NCBI GenBank assembly: GCA_030144725.1
Contig: JASKMD010000022.1
Span: 62,001 to 126,000, forward strand
Direction of reading: 5' to 3'
Source: Haematococcus lacustris
Taxonomy: Eukaryota; Chlorophyta; Chlorophyceae; Chlamydomonadales; Haematococcaceae
DNA: 64,000 bases
The notes beneath the pieces are model-generated. The model did no database searches and was not told the origin of the DNA. It worked only from the letters and a program-made list of their open reading frames with translations. This document shows positions 10,031 through 22,797 of this stretch, in pieces. Positions within the stretch are counted from its first letter, which is position 1. Each line of letters begins with the position of its first letter. A program made the translations under genes and the position numbers.

Positions 10031-12382
10031 TCAACATTAAAGTACATGTCTTAACGTCGCAACACCTCGCAACACGTCGCAAAGGACCTACATAAGACAC
10101 GTCTCAACGCTAAATCAGCTTCCACAAACACCTCGCACACCTTGCTCAAACACCTCGCACAGGTTCAGTACAAGTCGTTACGTCCATACACCTTGCAACA
10201 CCACGCAACACCACTGCAAAATGTATGCATCGTCGCCTGAATACCTCGCAGCACCACTACACAACGTATGCAACGACGCCCGAACACCTCGCAACACCAC
10301 TACAAACGACATGTATTGCTGATGCTAAGCACATGCATTAATGCAAGGTGACAACACCACACAACAACACAACACAACATCACTACAGCAACAACACAGC
10401 GACTCATGCCTTACACACCACTTATGCCATGTGCACAACCACAAGGACTGGCTGCACCTCCTTGCTGTGGGCTAACACCTTATCACTTATCACCTTAAGC
10501 ACTTTGCCTTGCTGCCTATGCCCCATGGCACCAAATCAGGTTGGGCTAGGCTGGGCTAGGCTAGGCTAGGCTGGGCTGGGCTGGGCTGGGCTGGGCTGGG
10601 CTGGGCTAGGCTAGGCTAGGCTAGGTTAGGCTGGGCTGGTCTAGGCTTGGCTCCAGGTTGCCCGCTCCAGGCTGCCCGCTCCAAGCTGTTACGCCAAGGG
10701 CTGCTGGGTGCCATGGGGTGGGGGGAAGGACAGGGGAGGGGAGGAGGGTAGGTAGGTGGCAGACTCGGAAGTGGTGGTGGTGGGATGGGGCAGGGAAGGG
10801 AGAAGGGGGCAATGGGCAGCAGTGTGACCATCAGACCTGCGGCAGCAAGAGGCATCCTTGCAATTAGGCTTGGCGTTCGGGACAACTCATGTGCAGGGAC
10901 TGGCCACTTACAGTTATGCTCCATGTGACGCCGCTACCGCCTTGCTTGGAATCACCAAGCTATGCTACACCTGTCATGCTCCAGCTGTCAACAACTGCAA
11001 GCAAACATCAGCCAACACGCAGATGAATAAGGACATGCATGACCAGAACTGGGCTGGGTAGGCTGACACCACCAGAGCATGTGCACTCACCTGAAGTCGT
11101 GGCTGCCGCTCGAAGCGCCTCCTATCTGCTGCTCTTGGCTGCTGCTCTTGCTTACTGCTCATGGCTGCAGGGGAGGAGAGGGGAGGGAGTAGGGAGTAGG
11201 GGAGGGGAGGACCTGCAGCAAACAAGGGGTCACAAACACATTGGGTGGGGGCTCGCCGCTCATTAGGTTTGTGAGTGGGACAAGAGCATACTAAGCTTCT
11301 AACCTGAGTGGTTCCTCCCGGCGTTGGGCAAGAGATAAGGGTGGCAGTGGTGGGCGTACCTTTGTTGATGGGGGAGTGGGAGTGGGAGTGGGAGAGGGGA
11401 AGGTGGAGGTGGAGGGAATGGTTCCAGGTTGCAAGGTAGGATAGGGAGGGGGTGGGTCTCCTGGCTACTGGGTAGGGTAGGGTAGGGAGGTTAGGGGGAG
11501 GGGGAAGTGCGGGGTAGGGAGACGTGGTGGTGGTGGTGGTGGTGGTGGCACAGGGTAGGGAAGTGGGAAGGAGGCAAGGGCAGGAGTGTAGGCATCAGAC
11601 CTGCAGCAAGCAAGGAACGTGCTTACATTGAGGCTGGCATAACATCATGGCAAGCTGGCTGTCATGTGTTGCATGACGAAGGCACTTACCTGGCATAGGG
11701 GTATGGTCTTTATTGTCTTCATTGTGCCATGTTGTTCTTATCTTGAGTTCTTGGCATTCCACATGCAAGCAACCCGAGCCACATGAGAAGCACATTCTTT
11801 GCATTTGTCGATGATCTTCGCTATGACCTTTCCCTCACGTCGCACCTTTCCCTGGCTAGCAATCTCGCTACATCTTGGCCCCTTCGCTCATCCTGGTCGC
11901 ATGGCTGGCAGGCTCGCAGCTAAGCTTTTGGCTATGATATGCTCCTAGCTGCTGGCTGCTCCTGGCTGCAACCGCTATGCCGCTCCTGGCTGTTGATGAC
12001 TGCGTCGTGTCCGCCTGTGTTGTTGTCCGCTACCTTTTGTGGCTAATCGCTAATTGTGCGGTTGCTGGGTAAATGGCTGGCTGGCTAGTGGCTACGGTGT
12101 GTTCGTGGCTAGCATCTACATCATCGCCCCTGGTGGTGAGAGATGCTGCCGGCCCTGTTGGCTGCTCCTGGCCGCTCCTGGCTGTTATTGCCAGCTTGGC
12201 GGGGTAGTCCTAATTCTTGCGCGATGCCTTTGCTTCCTTCGCAGTTCCTTTGCGAGAACTTCATGCAGCCTCCATGCTGCCGATTTATTTTGTAACATGT
12301 TGGCTTCGTTGTTAGGGCTTGGCTGTAGTGTGTAACTTAATGGTCAAGTCTAAGATGATATGAATCAATGAGCACGGTCGGT
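10031..12382. other. 2.3-kb spacer between the inverted arrays, no gene
   Basis: No gene is supported. Visible: a CACCTCGCAACACC short repeat (about 10050-10300), a (GGGCT/AGGCT)n pentamer tract at about 10535-10640, GGT-rich DNA near 11525, and GCTCCTGGCTGCT repeats around 11940-12190. The (M)TRTGL-type frames near 11040 show no recognisable domain. Confidence 0.5.
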
Positions 12383-12815
12383 AGGACCCTGCACAGGGTC
12401 CTAGCACACAGGGTCAACAGGACCCTGCAAAGGGTTTTCAGGACCCTGCACAGGGTCCTAGGGTCACCATGGTCGTAGGACCCTGCACAGGGTCCTGGCA
12501 CACAGGGTTTCCAGGACCCTGCACAGGGTTTCCAGGACCCTGCACAGGGTCAGTAGGACCCGGCACAGGGTCCTAGGGTCATCATGGTCGTAGGACCCTG
12601 CACAGGGTCCTGGCACCAAGGGTTGGAAAGAGGCCAAACAGGGTCTGCAGGACCAAGAACAGGGTCTGCAGGAAGCCCAACAGGGTCCTGGCACACAAGG
12701 CCGTAAGGATGCCTAACAAGGTCTTGTCAGTAGGACCCTGCACAGGGTCGCCAGGACCCTGCACCGGGTCCTGCGACCATGGTGACGCTTGGACCCGGCG
12801 CAGGGTCCTAGGACA
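12383..12815. repeat. Inverted-orientation minisatellite AGGACCCTGCACAGGGTCCT
   Basis: About a dozen units of AGGACCCTGCACAGGGTCCT with spacers such as AGGGTCATCATGGTCGT. The unit is the reverse complement of the CCCTGTGCAGGGTCCT variant at 9410-10030, so the two arrays face each other across 2.35 kb. Confidence 0.9.
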
Positions 12816-12829
12816 CGGGCCATAGCTCA

Positions 12830-13150
12830 TCACTGGCTTGGACGTTTTGCATGCCACTTACTAGGTTGGGCAGCTGTAACCACCCTCTACAATCGCTCAT
12901 ACTCACATTTAATGGAAAGTCACTTTGGTCACACGGTGCCAACTCCCTTAGCCAAAATCAGGGTCTCAGCCCCACACCTGGCCCAGCAACTCGACACCGA
13001 GTGAGAATTACACTTTGGCCCAAGAGAGTCTTGTCATCCCCTAGGTCACAGCAGCCCACATACCAAATTTCAGACCTCAACTCCCAGGTTTTTCAAGCCT
13101 GCCAGGCCTTAATTTGCACGAGTGTTACGGGATTGGGGAACCTCAAATAT
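12830..13150. repeat. Dispersed repeat, copy 1
   Basis: Contains CACTTTGGTCACACGGTGCC followed by AACTCCCTTAGCC and CAGGGTCTCAG. In reverse complement this matches 37940-38010 (GGCTAAGGGAGTTGG, then GGTCACAGACCAAAGTGAG). It is an uncharacterised dispersed family with no ORF. Confidence 0.6.
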
Positions 13151-13152
13151 AC

Positions 13153-13312
13153 TAGATAACCGCCTTGCCCTCGCGCACTATGCGAAAATAATGGTCTCGT
13201 CCTCGGCTCTGCTACCATACATCCCTCGGCTACGCCTCGGCATGTATGTCCGCGCCACCTCGGCCTCGGCCATTATTTTCGCATAATGCTCTCGGACCGC
13301 CAATTATCTACT
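13153..13312. mobile_element. Foldback/MITE-like hairpin of about 160 bp
   Basis: The ends start TAGATAA and end TTATCTA. Strong 16-bp arms TATGCGAAAATAATGG (13179-13194) and CCATTATTTTCGCATA (13270-13285) are exact reverse complements. The centre (CATACAT...ATGTATG, with CCTCGGC repeats) is also partly self-complementary. No ORF. No convincing target-site duplication beyond a possible TA/CTA, so the family is unassigned. Confidence 0.65.
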
Positions 13313-13459
13313 ACATAAGGACGCCTATATTTTTCCCTATACCTCAGATATGCAAATGGTAGTGCAGCAGGGGGCATGCCATGGTGAAGCAGTGGGCATG
13401 CGGTAGTGCAATGGCAGGCAGTGGTGGTGCAGCAGCGGGCATGCGAGGTGCAACTACGA

Positions 13460-13990
13460 GCACGCCCTGCTGCTGCTGCCGCCCCTGATGCCCCTGCTGC
13501 CCTGCTGCTGCTGCTGCTGCTGCTGCTGCCCTGCTGCCGCTGCTGCCCTGCTGCTGCTGCCGCTGCTGCCTTGCTGCCGCTGCTGCCCTGCTGTTGCTGC
13601 CGCTGCTGCCCTGCTGCTGTTGCTGCCCTGCTGCCGCTACCCCTGCTGCTGCTGCCCTGCTGCTGCTGCCGCTGCTGCCCTGCTGCCGCTGCCCTGTTGC
13701 TGCCCTGCTGCTGCCTTGTTGCTGCGGCCCTGCTGCTGCTGTTGCGGCTGCTGCTGCCCTGCTGCTGCCGACGCTGCGCTGCTGCTGCCGACGCTGCGCT
13801 GCTGCTGCCGCCGCTGCGTTGCTGCTCCCGCAACGCTGCTGCTCCCGCTGCTGCCCGGCTACTGCCCTGCAACCCCTGCTGTTGCGGCTGCCTTGCTGCC
13901 GCTGCTGCCCCACTGTTGTTGCTGCCCTGCTGCTGCTACTGCCCTGCTGCTGCTGCTGCCCTGCTGCTGCGTCGCTGTTGCTGCTGCGCT
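13460..13990. repeat. (CTG)n-rich tract with CTGCTGCC units, part 1
   Basis: Irregular CTG and CTGCC repeat. All frames on both strands are open for long distances (polyleucine, polycysteine, polyalanine, polyglutamine) because of the repeat, so none is called a gene. The unique flank at 13355-13445 resembles the flanks of the kinase-exon copies at 16690-16820 and 19300-19340. Confidence 0.95.
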
Positions 13991-14235
13991 AACCCTAACC
14001 CCTTCCATATGCCAACACACTGTGCCTGAAGTTGATGGTGTCAGACTGGTGATGGACTTGCGTTTCAGGACAGGTGATGGGGTGCTGGTGCACCAGCAGC
14101 ACTGCCTGCAGCTTTCCAACCCTTGTCAGGGCGGTGTTGGAACCTGCATGCACACATGCACATGCATAGGACATGGCGGTTACGGTACATCACAGCACAA
14201 TCAAACCAAGTGGACCATAGGAAGGTTACCAGAGT

Positions 14236-14580
14236 GGTGAAGCAATGGGCATGCGGTGGGGCAGCAGCGGGCAGGGGGTGGGGCAGCAGCGGGCATGCGG
14301 TGGGGCAGCAGCGGGCATGTGGTGGGGCAGCAGCATGCACATGGTGGGGCAGCAGCATGTACATGGTGGGGCAGCAGCGTGCACATGGTGGGGCAGCAAG
14401 GTGCACTTGGTGGGGCAGTAGCGGGCAGGCTGTGTGGCAGCCGCGTGCACGTGGTGGGGCAACAGCAGGCAGGTTGTGAGGCAGCAGCGGAGAGGGTGTG
14501 ATGCAGAAGCGGGCGGGTGGTGGGGCAGCAGCGGGCATGCGGTGGTGCAGCAACGGGCATGCGGTGGTGCACCAACGGGC
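14236..14580. repeat. GTGGGGCAGCAGCGGGCATGC minisatellite
   Basis: About 14 units of 22-24 bp between CTG tracts. Variants read GTGCACATG, GTACATG or GCAGGTTG in the variable half. No gene. Confidence 0.85.
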
Positions 14581-14635
14581 ATGGTACCCCACTGCTACCC
14601 TGCTGCTGGCAGGCACGTAGACAGACAGGCAGGCA

Positions 14636-17565
<2,930 letters not shown>

Positions 17566-17704
17566 CCCCCCTTTGAGGCCTAGCTGCTACCCTCCCTTGC
17601 CTCCTGGCCCCCCCCCTGTAGGGCGCACCAGAGTCTAGCGGCAGTCCTATAAACAGCTCGGCGGCCACACAGCCCAGGCTCCACATGTCTATGGCGCTGC
17701 TGTA

Positions 17705-19248
17705 CACAGATAAATGCCTAAGTTGAGCCACTTTGTTCCAGAAAACAGTGTAGTGTCACAACGGGTTGGCTGCTCGACAAGCAACTCATACCCACGTGTA
17801 GAGCTTGGAGTCTACTACCCGTCAGTGCCCATGTTGTTTCACGAGTCAAAGTGGTTGGGCAGCTGCAGCCCGGAAAGTGGAGCCCACCCGAAAACATGCA
17901 TTTTCAAACTAAAGTAACCTAAGTTGAGCCAGCCCCTTCACAGCCAACTCTCGCAGACACTTGCTACCCCCACTTCAGGCATGTCATCACTATGGGATTG
18001 AGGCCCTGATGGCACCAAAAATCCACATAAAAGCTGTGTTGTGAATTGAAAGTTAAAGCATCACGATGTGCCCCCCCCCCCTACACGCGAGCCCCTCCGC
18101 CATACTTCGCTGCCCTCACGGAAACCTGCTCTTCCAGCTCCTGCCTGTTGTAGAACTGGTCCACTGCCCGGAAATACAGCGGAGGTTGCTCCTCCATTGA
18201 GCAACTAACAGCTGCATCCATCATATCGTTGGTTACATTTAGGCATTTCCATGGTGCTAGAGTCACCATGCTCTTGCCAGCTTGGATGGGGGCTTTGGCA
18301 GCTGCCAGCAGCTGCTACTTGTTGGGGGGGTATAGGCCTTGTTAAGGGGGTCTTGGCAAAAGCACGCTTCAAAGGCTTTGTTTATTATGTTTTATTATGA
18401 TATTAATTCATACTAACAAATTCATTATTTTTGTAATGGCTTCATTTGCTGCTCGGGCTTGCATTAGGGAAGGCGTGTGGCAGGCCCTTGCTCACACGGA
18501 CCTCGCAGGCCCACTGCACTGCTCCAAGGAGGTCTAATCTGGTCACACCCCTACCCTGCGCTTTGGCCCCCTTGACAATGCTGACCAGCTGCATCTCCTC
18601 TGCCTCAGTCAAAGTTGTCGGTCTCCGCCTTGTAGCAACCCTACCCCTCATGTTGATAAAGTCGCTGAGGGTGGAGCTGGGACGCCATGCTGTTTAGCCA
18701 CAGCACGCCCACAAGGGCGCGCAGCCCCCCTTTTGTACATGAAGAGGGTCTGAGCGGCGGCTGCAAGCATGCTAGCCCTGTGGCGTGCCCCGTTAGAAGC
18801 TTTGCTAGACCTCCTAGCGCGTGTGGCAGAAGCGGTGATTATCTGAGCAAGGGCCGGGGCCTGAGCTCTGCAAGTAGAAAAACCATTTTTTGGTACATGC
18901 AAAAATTTCCGCCCAACATGGCAAGCGCTACGGCCGGACAGTCGCACATTTGAAACAGCGCACCGACTGCACCATCTTTGTTACCCACCAAGGTATCTAG
19001 GAGCGTTAAGAAAGCTTCCTGAAACGCTCCTAGTAGTCGCGGCCGGGCCTTGACTCCCGATGGGGTTCAAACCGGCGGTCCCGGCAGTGTTGAGATCTTT
19101 CCTCCCACAACGCGCAAACATGACGCGGCCCGACAACCACCCTAGTTACCACCTAAGAACGCGATGCGCGGAAAAAAAACGGGGGCTTTCGGTAAAGAAT
19201 CAAGAGAACACGAGAAACGGGGTGGCTCAACTTAGGCATTTATCTGTG
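17705..19248 (-). mobile_element. Pogo-like DNA transposon, 1544 bp, TA target-site duplication
   Basis: Perfect 27-bp terminal inverted repeats start CACAGATAAATGCCTAAGTT on the left (17705-17731), with the complement at 19222-19248. TA flanks both ends (17703-17704 and 19249-19250). The related empty site at about 16632-16644 has a single TA. TA duplication plus the encoded domain fit the pogo group of Tc1/mariner. Only part of a transposase is readable, so the copy looks non-autonomous. A subterminal CCTAAGTTGAGCC repeat lies near 17918. Confidence 0.88.
18442..18690 (-). pseudogene. Pogo-type transposase N-terminal fragment (HTH_psq + CENP-B-like)
   Basis: On the minus strand one frame reads SSTLSDFINMRGRV, like the recognition helix of a psq helix-turn-helix (typical pattern S.STL.D...GR). 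It continues with RPTTLTEAEEMQLVSIVKGA and GVTRLDLLGAVQWA, like the start of a CENP-B/Tigger DNA-binding domain (L...EE..LV). It ends at a stop after SPSSK at 18442. No DDE catalytic region was recognised elsewhere in the element, so this is a truncated or intron-split transposase. The domain assignment is by eye. Confidence 0.6.
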
Positions 19249-19359
19249 TAGGCGCAGCCCAGGCCCACCTCACGGCTGCGGTAGAACCTGCGGTAAACTC
19301 GTGACATGCCAGCAGTGGGCAAGTGGTAGTGCAGCAGGGGGGACTGGTGCCTCACCTCG

Positions 19360-19640
19360 GGGGCTGAGGCTGAGGCTGAGGCTGAGGCTGAGGCTGAGGC
19401 TGAGGCTGAGGCTGAGGCTGAGGCTGAGGCTGAGGCTGAGGCTGAGGCTGAGGCTGAGGCTGAGGCTGAGGCTGAGGCTGAGGCTGAGGCTGAGGCTGAG
19501 GCTGAGGCTGAGGCTGAGGCTGAGGCTGAGGCTGAGGCTGAGGCTGAGGCTGAGGCTGAGGCTGAGGCTGAGGCTGAGGCTGAGGCTGAGGCTGAGGCTG
19601 AGGCTGAGGCTGAGGCTGAGGCTGAGGCTGAGGCTGAGGC
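19360..19640. repeat. (GAGGCT)n microsatellite, about 47 units
   Basis: Nearly perfect hexamer array. On the minus strand it encodes Gln-Pro repeats in frame with the LINE ORF1 relic upstream, and may have grown from a Gln/Pro-rich end of that ORF. Confidence 0.97.
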
Positions 19641-20933
19641 CGTGGCTGTGGCTGGTCAGAGTTGGAGGCAGGGGGTGGGGGGGGCATGGCCCCTGCTTGG
19701 TGGGTAGGGTGGGTGACCGGGGCCACTGCAGGCATGTCGCCAACCACGGTGGTGGGGCTGGGCGGGGCCGAGGCTGGGGAAAAGGCAGCAGGCATGGGGG
19801 GGCCATGGGGGGGCTGTTTCTCGGCCACAGCCTGGCTGGTGGTTGCCTCGACCCCAGCAGTGGGGTGGGCCCAAAGGGGGGCAGCCTGTCCACCGGCTGG
19901 GTCTGGGTTACGGTAGGGACGCAGGACCTCAATGGCCTGGGCTACAGCTTGGGCTAAGGGAGGCCTGTTGCGCGCCCGCTGCAGTTGCATGGTAAGGTCC
20001 AGCTCTGGTGCCTTGATCGGCACGGTGACCCTGCTTGGGAGGCTGAACGCATGCCTCCCCCCACAGGTCAGAGCCACCAGCCCAGCGCACCCGGTGGGCA
20101 GGTCAGCTGTCACGGTGGGGAGGGCCATCCCACTGCTGTCTACCCGCCCCCCAATGCATTGGATGATGGCATCATACCAGCCCACCCACACCACCTGCAG
20201 CCGATGCAGCTGTGGCTCATACTGCTGCAACAGCTGGAGCATCATGGCTGGGGCTGTTCGCGCCATGCACTGATCGGACTTGATGCTGGTGAGATGGTAC
20301 TCCACTATGTCCTTAACCTACCATGTCCTTACTCCACCATGTCCACTGTCGCGGCATAGCTGCAAGGGGTACTTGGCGGACACCTCTGGCATCCAGCATT
20401 CCAGATGCCCGATGTCCTGGAGGAGGGCTTGCTTAACTGCTGCAATACTGTCCGTTGGCCCCTCAAGGGTGACCTGCACGGATCCACGGATGGGTGCGCC
20501 ATCTGCAGCCCTGTGGATAAAGGGGGGGGGGGGGCAGCGTGCCTGCTGCAGTGGCTGTAGGGCAGAGGGGAGTAAGAGGTTAGCTGCCTCCAGCGCGCTC
20601 TTAGCGCACTGGTCAGCTGAGAAGTCCTGCTCCCTAAGCACCGCCATATGGGTTGTGATGAGCACGCATGATAAGGGTTGCCTTGCGCGTCATCACTGAA
20701 GCAGCTAGTGCTTTAAGGGTGTCGCGGGGCTGCTGAAGGACTATAGCAGGCAACACCTCCGCTGGGCGGCGTGCACTGCGCTGTGCTGCATTGCGCTGCT
20801 GTGGCGCTGTGCTAGCTGTCCGGGCACGGGCTGCTGCACTGTAGCTGGTGGGGCCCTTGCGGCCCACTGTGGTGAAACCTTCCGCAGTCGGGGCGGCCAT
20901 GTGTACCTCAAACACGGGCACGGGGCACGCCAA
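19641..20933 (-). pseudogene. LINE ORF1-like relic, frameshifted
   Basis: A frame starting near 20933 reads EGFTTVGRKGPTSYSAAAR, which resembles the opening of plant and algal L1-type ORF1 proteins. It shifts frame near 20640-20660 and continues as a region with VTLEGPTDSIAAVKQAL, then shifts again near 20300 into ATAPAMMLQLLQQYEPQLHR and VVWVGWYDAIIQCIGGRVDS. It ends in a Pro-rich segment leading into the QP repeat. ORF1 proteins bind element RNA. The orientation is opposite to the reverse-transcriptase relic at 21.4 kb, so the two are not one intact element. The assignment rests on the N-terminal motif and context. Confidence 0.5.
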
Positions 20934-21389
20934 GCGGGTGAGCTTCTAGCGGGCGGGTGACTTGCAGGATACTACGAACTCGTGCAAGTTCTCACCGCAT
21001 AGTGGTGACCGCACGTCGACCACCCCGGTGTGGTCTCAGCGCGATCACCAGTGCGATGCCGTCGCCTAGTGTGCAAGTGTTGCACACTATCGAGGGCCGC
21101 GAGGGAGGGAGTCCTCGCCTCCGGGCAAAAAAGCTAGTTTGCACGCCGATGCGTTAGTAGGGAGACGGGAAGCATTGCTACATGACTAGGACTTGCGGGT
21201 TCGATGTGGGTTACCAAGTTGCTTTTCCGAAGGGCTACACGATGGGCAGACTGCTAGGGTCCGAACGCTAGACGCTAGGGTCCTAATGCCCACTTCAGCT
21301 CAGCCATGGCCGGAGTTAGGGTTAGGGCTAATATGAGCTAATATGAGCTAATTATAGCGCTACTCTTTCTAATACGCCACTTTCTGGCT
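20934..21389. other. Spacer between the ORF1 and RT relics
   Basis: No gene is supported. A few short GGGTTAGGGC-like and CTAATATGAG repeats lie near 21310-21345. An inversion or nested-insertion junction of the divergent LINE pieces must fall here. Confidence 0.5.
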
Positions 21390-22612
21390 CGGAGCCTGTC
21401 ACCCACTTCATGTATGCTGATGACCTGACCCTGGTGAGCAACTCGCCCCACGGGCTGCAGCGGCTGGTCTGCCAGCTACAAGGAAACACCTTACAGTCAA
21501 TGTGGGCAAGTCAAAGGTGATGGTCTTCAATGGCAACTCACAAACTGCAGCTGGTGAGAGAGTTCAAGTACTTAGGCATGCATTTTAAATCCCAGCGCCA
21601 CCCCTGCTTTTGCTGCCACTCATATGAGGGCTGGCATGTTCCTCGCCATGCGCCAAGCATGCAACCGTGCTAGAGAGTATGGGGTGCTGCATGATCCTTT
21701 TGCCCTGTGTCACCTCATCAGAGCGTTCGTGCTCCCCTTAGGGCTGTATGGCAGCCAGGTTTGGGGCACTGCTTTCCTTGGGCATGGTGTGCAACTCTCT
21801 AACCCAATGCAAACACGCATGCTCAGCTTTCTCATGTTTGCTGCCAGGGTACGTAGCTCAGTGTCAGGGCTGATGGTGCTGCATGAGTTGGGGCAGCTGC
21901 CCCTCCAGCTTTACTGGTTTAGGGCTGCATGCAAGTTCTGGAACACTGCCAAACTATCCCACAGTGACCTGCTAATGAGGGTCATTAAGGCAGATGTGGA
22001 GTTGGGGAGGAGTTGCCAGGCCAGCTGGAGTGCTCAGTTCCAGCTGGCCGCCAGAGAGCTGATGGGGGATGAGTTTACCTTGAGCCCGGACATGGTCCTA
22101 GGCACCAAGGCTAAGGAAGTCAAGTGGCTCGAGAGGTGGGGGAGGCGTTGGGTTGGGTTTGAGGGAGACCCTAGACTGCCTGAGACGGTGCATCGGGAGA
22201 GATGTTCGTATGCTGCATGGTTCAAGCATGGGGACGGCATTGGCATCAATCACACACCTGCTGAACAGACAGCTCTCTACAGAAGTTCGCACGAGCTTGA
22301 CTAGGTTCAGGTTAGGCAACAGTGGTCTGGGGGTGGAGAAGGCTCGGTTTGAGGGGGTAACTTTCATTGATCGCACATGCACCAGATGCACAGAGGGGGT
22401 AGTGGATGACGCCATGCATTTCATCTTTGAGTGCACTGCCACGAGTTCCATCAGGGAGCAACCGGAGTTTGCCATGACTTTACAGAACAATAATGAGAAC
22501 TTGCATGACTTCATGTTGAGCCCATGTGCACCTTTGTTTGTGCACCTTGCTTTGAAGTGCGTTACAGAAAGTCCCGAACCCCTAGAGGGGGAGGGCGGCC
22601 TAGCAGCCTAAC
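21390..22612 (+). pseudogene. Non-LTR retrotransposon (LINE) ORF2 3' part: RT YADD to C-terminal zinc knuckle
   Basis: The frame at 21401-21480 reads HFMYADDLTLVSNSPHGLQR, the catalytic YADD motif of a LINE reverse transcriptase. After frame breaks it resumes at 21624 (MRAGMFLAMRQACNRAREYG) through a thumb-like region with LIRAFVLPLGLYGSQVWGTA and SVSGLMVLHELGQLPLQLYW, to about 22304. A further shift leads to a C-terminal zinc knuckle (CTRC, then H and FEC) at 22370-22440 and a stop at 22609-22612. The N-terminal endonuclease and most of the RT are absent. Frame breaks make it non-functional. A shorter relative lies at 34935-35370. Confidence 0.85.
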
Positions 22613-22797
22613 GGCTGACGGCTTAAGCGGTGTAAGCCACATCATCATCATCATCATGTTGAGCCCATGTGCACCTTTGTTTGTGCACCTTGCTATGAAA
22701 TGCGTTACAGAAAGTCCCGAACCCCTAGAGGGGGAGGGCGGCCTAGGAGCCTAACGGCTGACGGCTTAAGTGGTGTAAGCCACATCATCATCATCTG
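22513..22797 (+). repeat. Tandemly duplicated LINE 3' end with (ATC)n tails
   Basis: Two direct copies, period 143 bp, start ATGTTGAGCCCATGTGCACC at 22513 and 22656. Each contains the end of the ORF and AACGGCTGACGGCTTAAG and ends in a short CATCATCAT tail. A simple-repeat tail is typical of several LINE clades. Confidence 0.9.

Larger units (their letters stand above)
17629..19286 (-). pseudogene. Second DYRK-type kinase exon copy, split by a transposon
   Basis: The same exon as at 16564-16676, cut in two. Its 3' half lies at 17629-17704 ([17 protein letters not shown]) and its 5' half at 19249-19286 ([13 protein letters not shown]), with 1544 bp of foreign DNA between. Removing the insert and one TA restores exactly the intact sequence seen in the first copy. 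Flanks on both sides continue to match the first copy. Confidence 0.8.

Noticed and set aside
19301..19957. Arg-Leu repeat protein over the GAGGCT array
   Set aside because: Simple hexamer repeat; the other strand carries the ORF1 relic.
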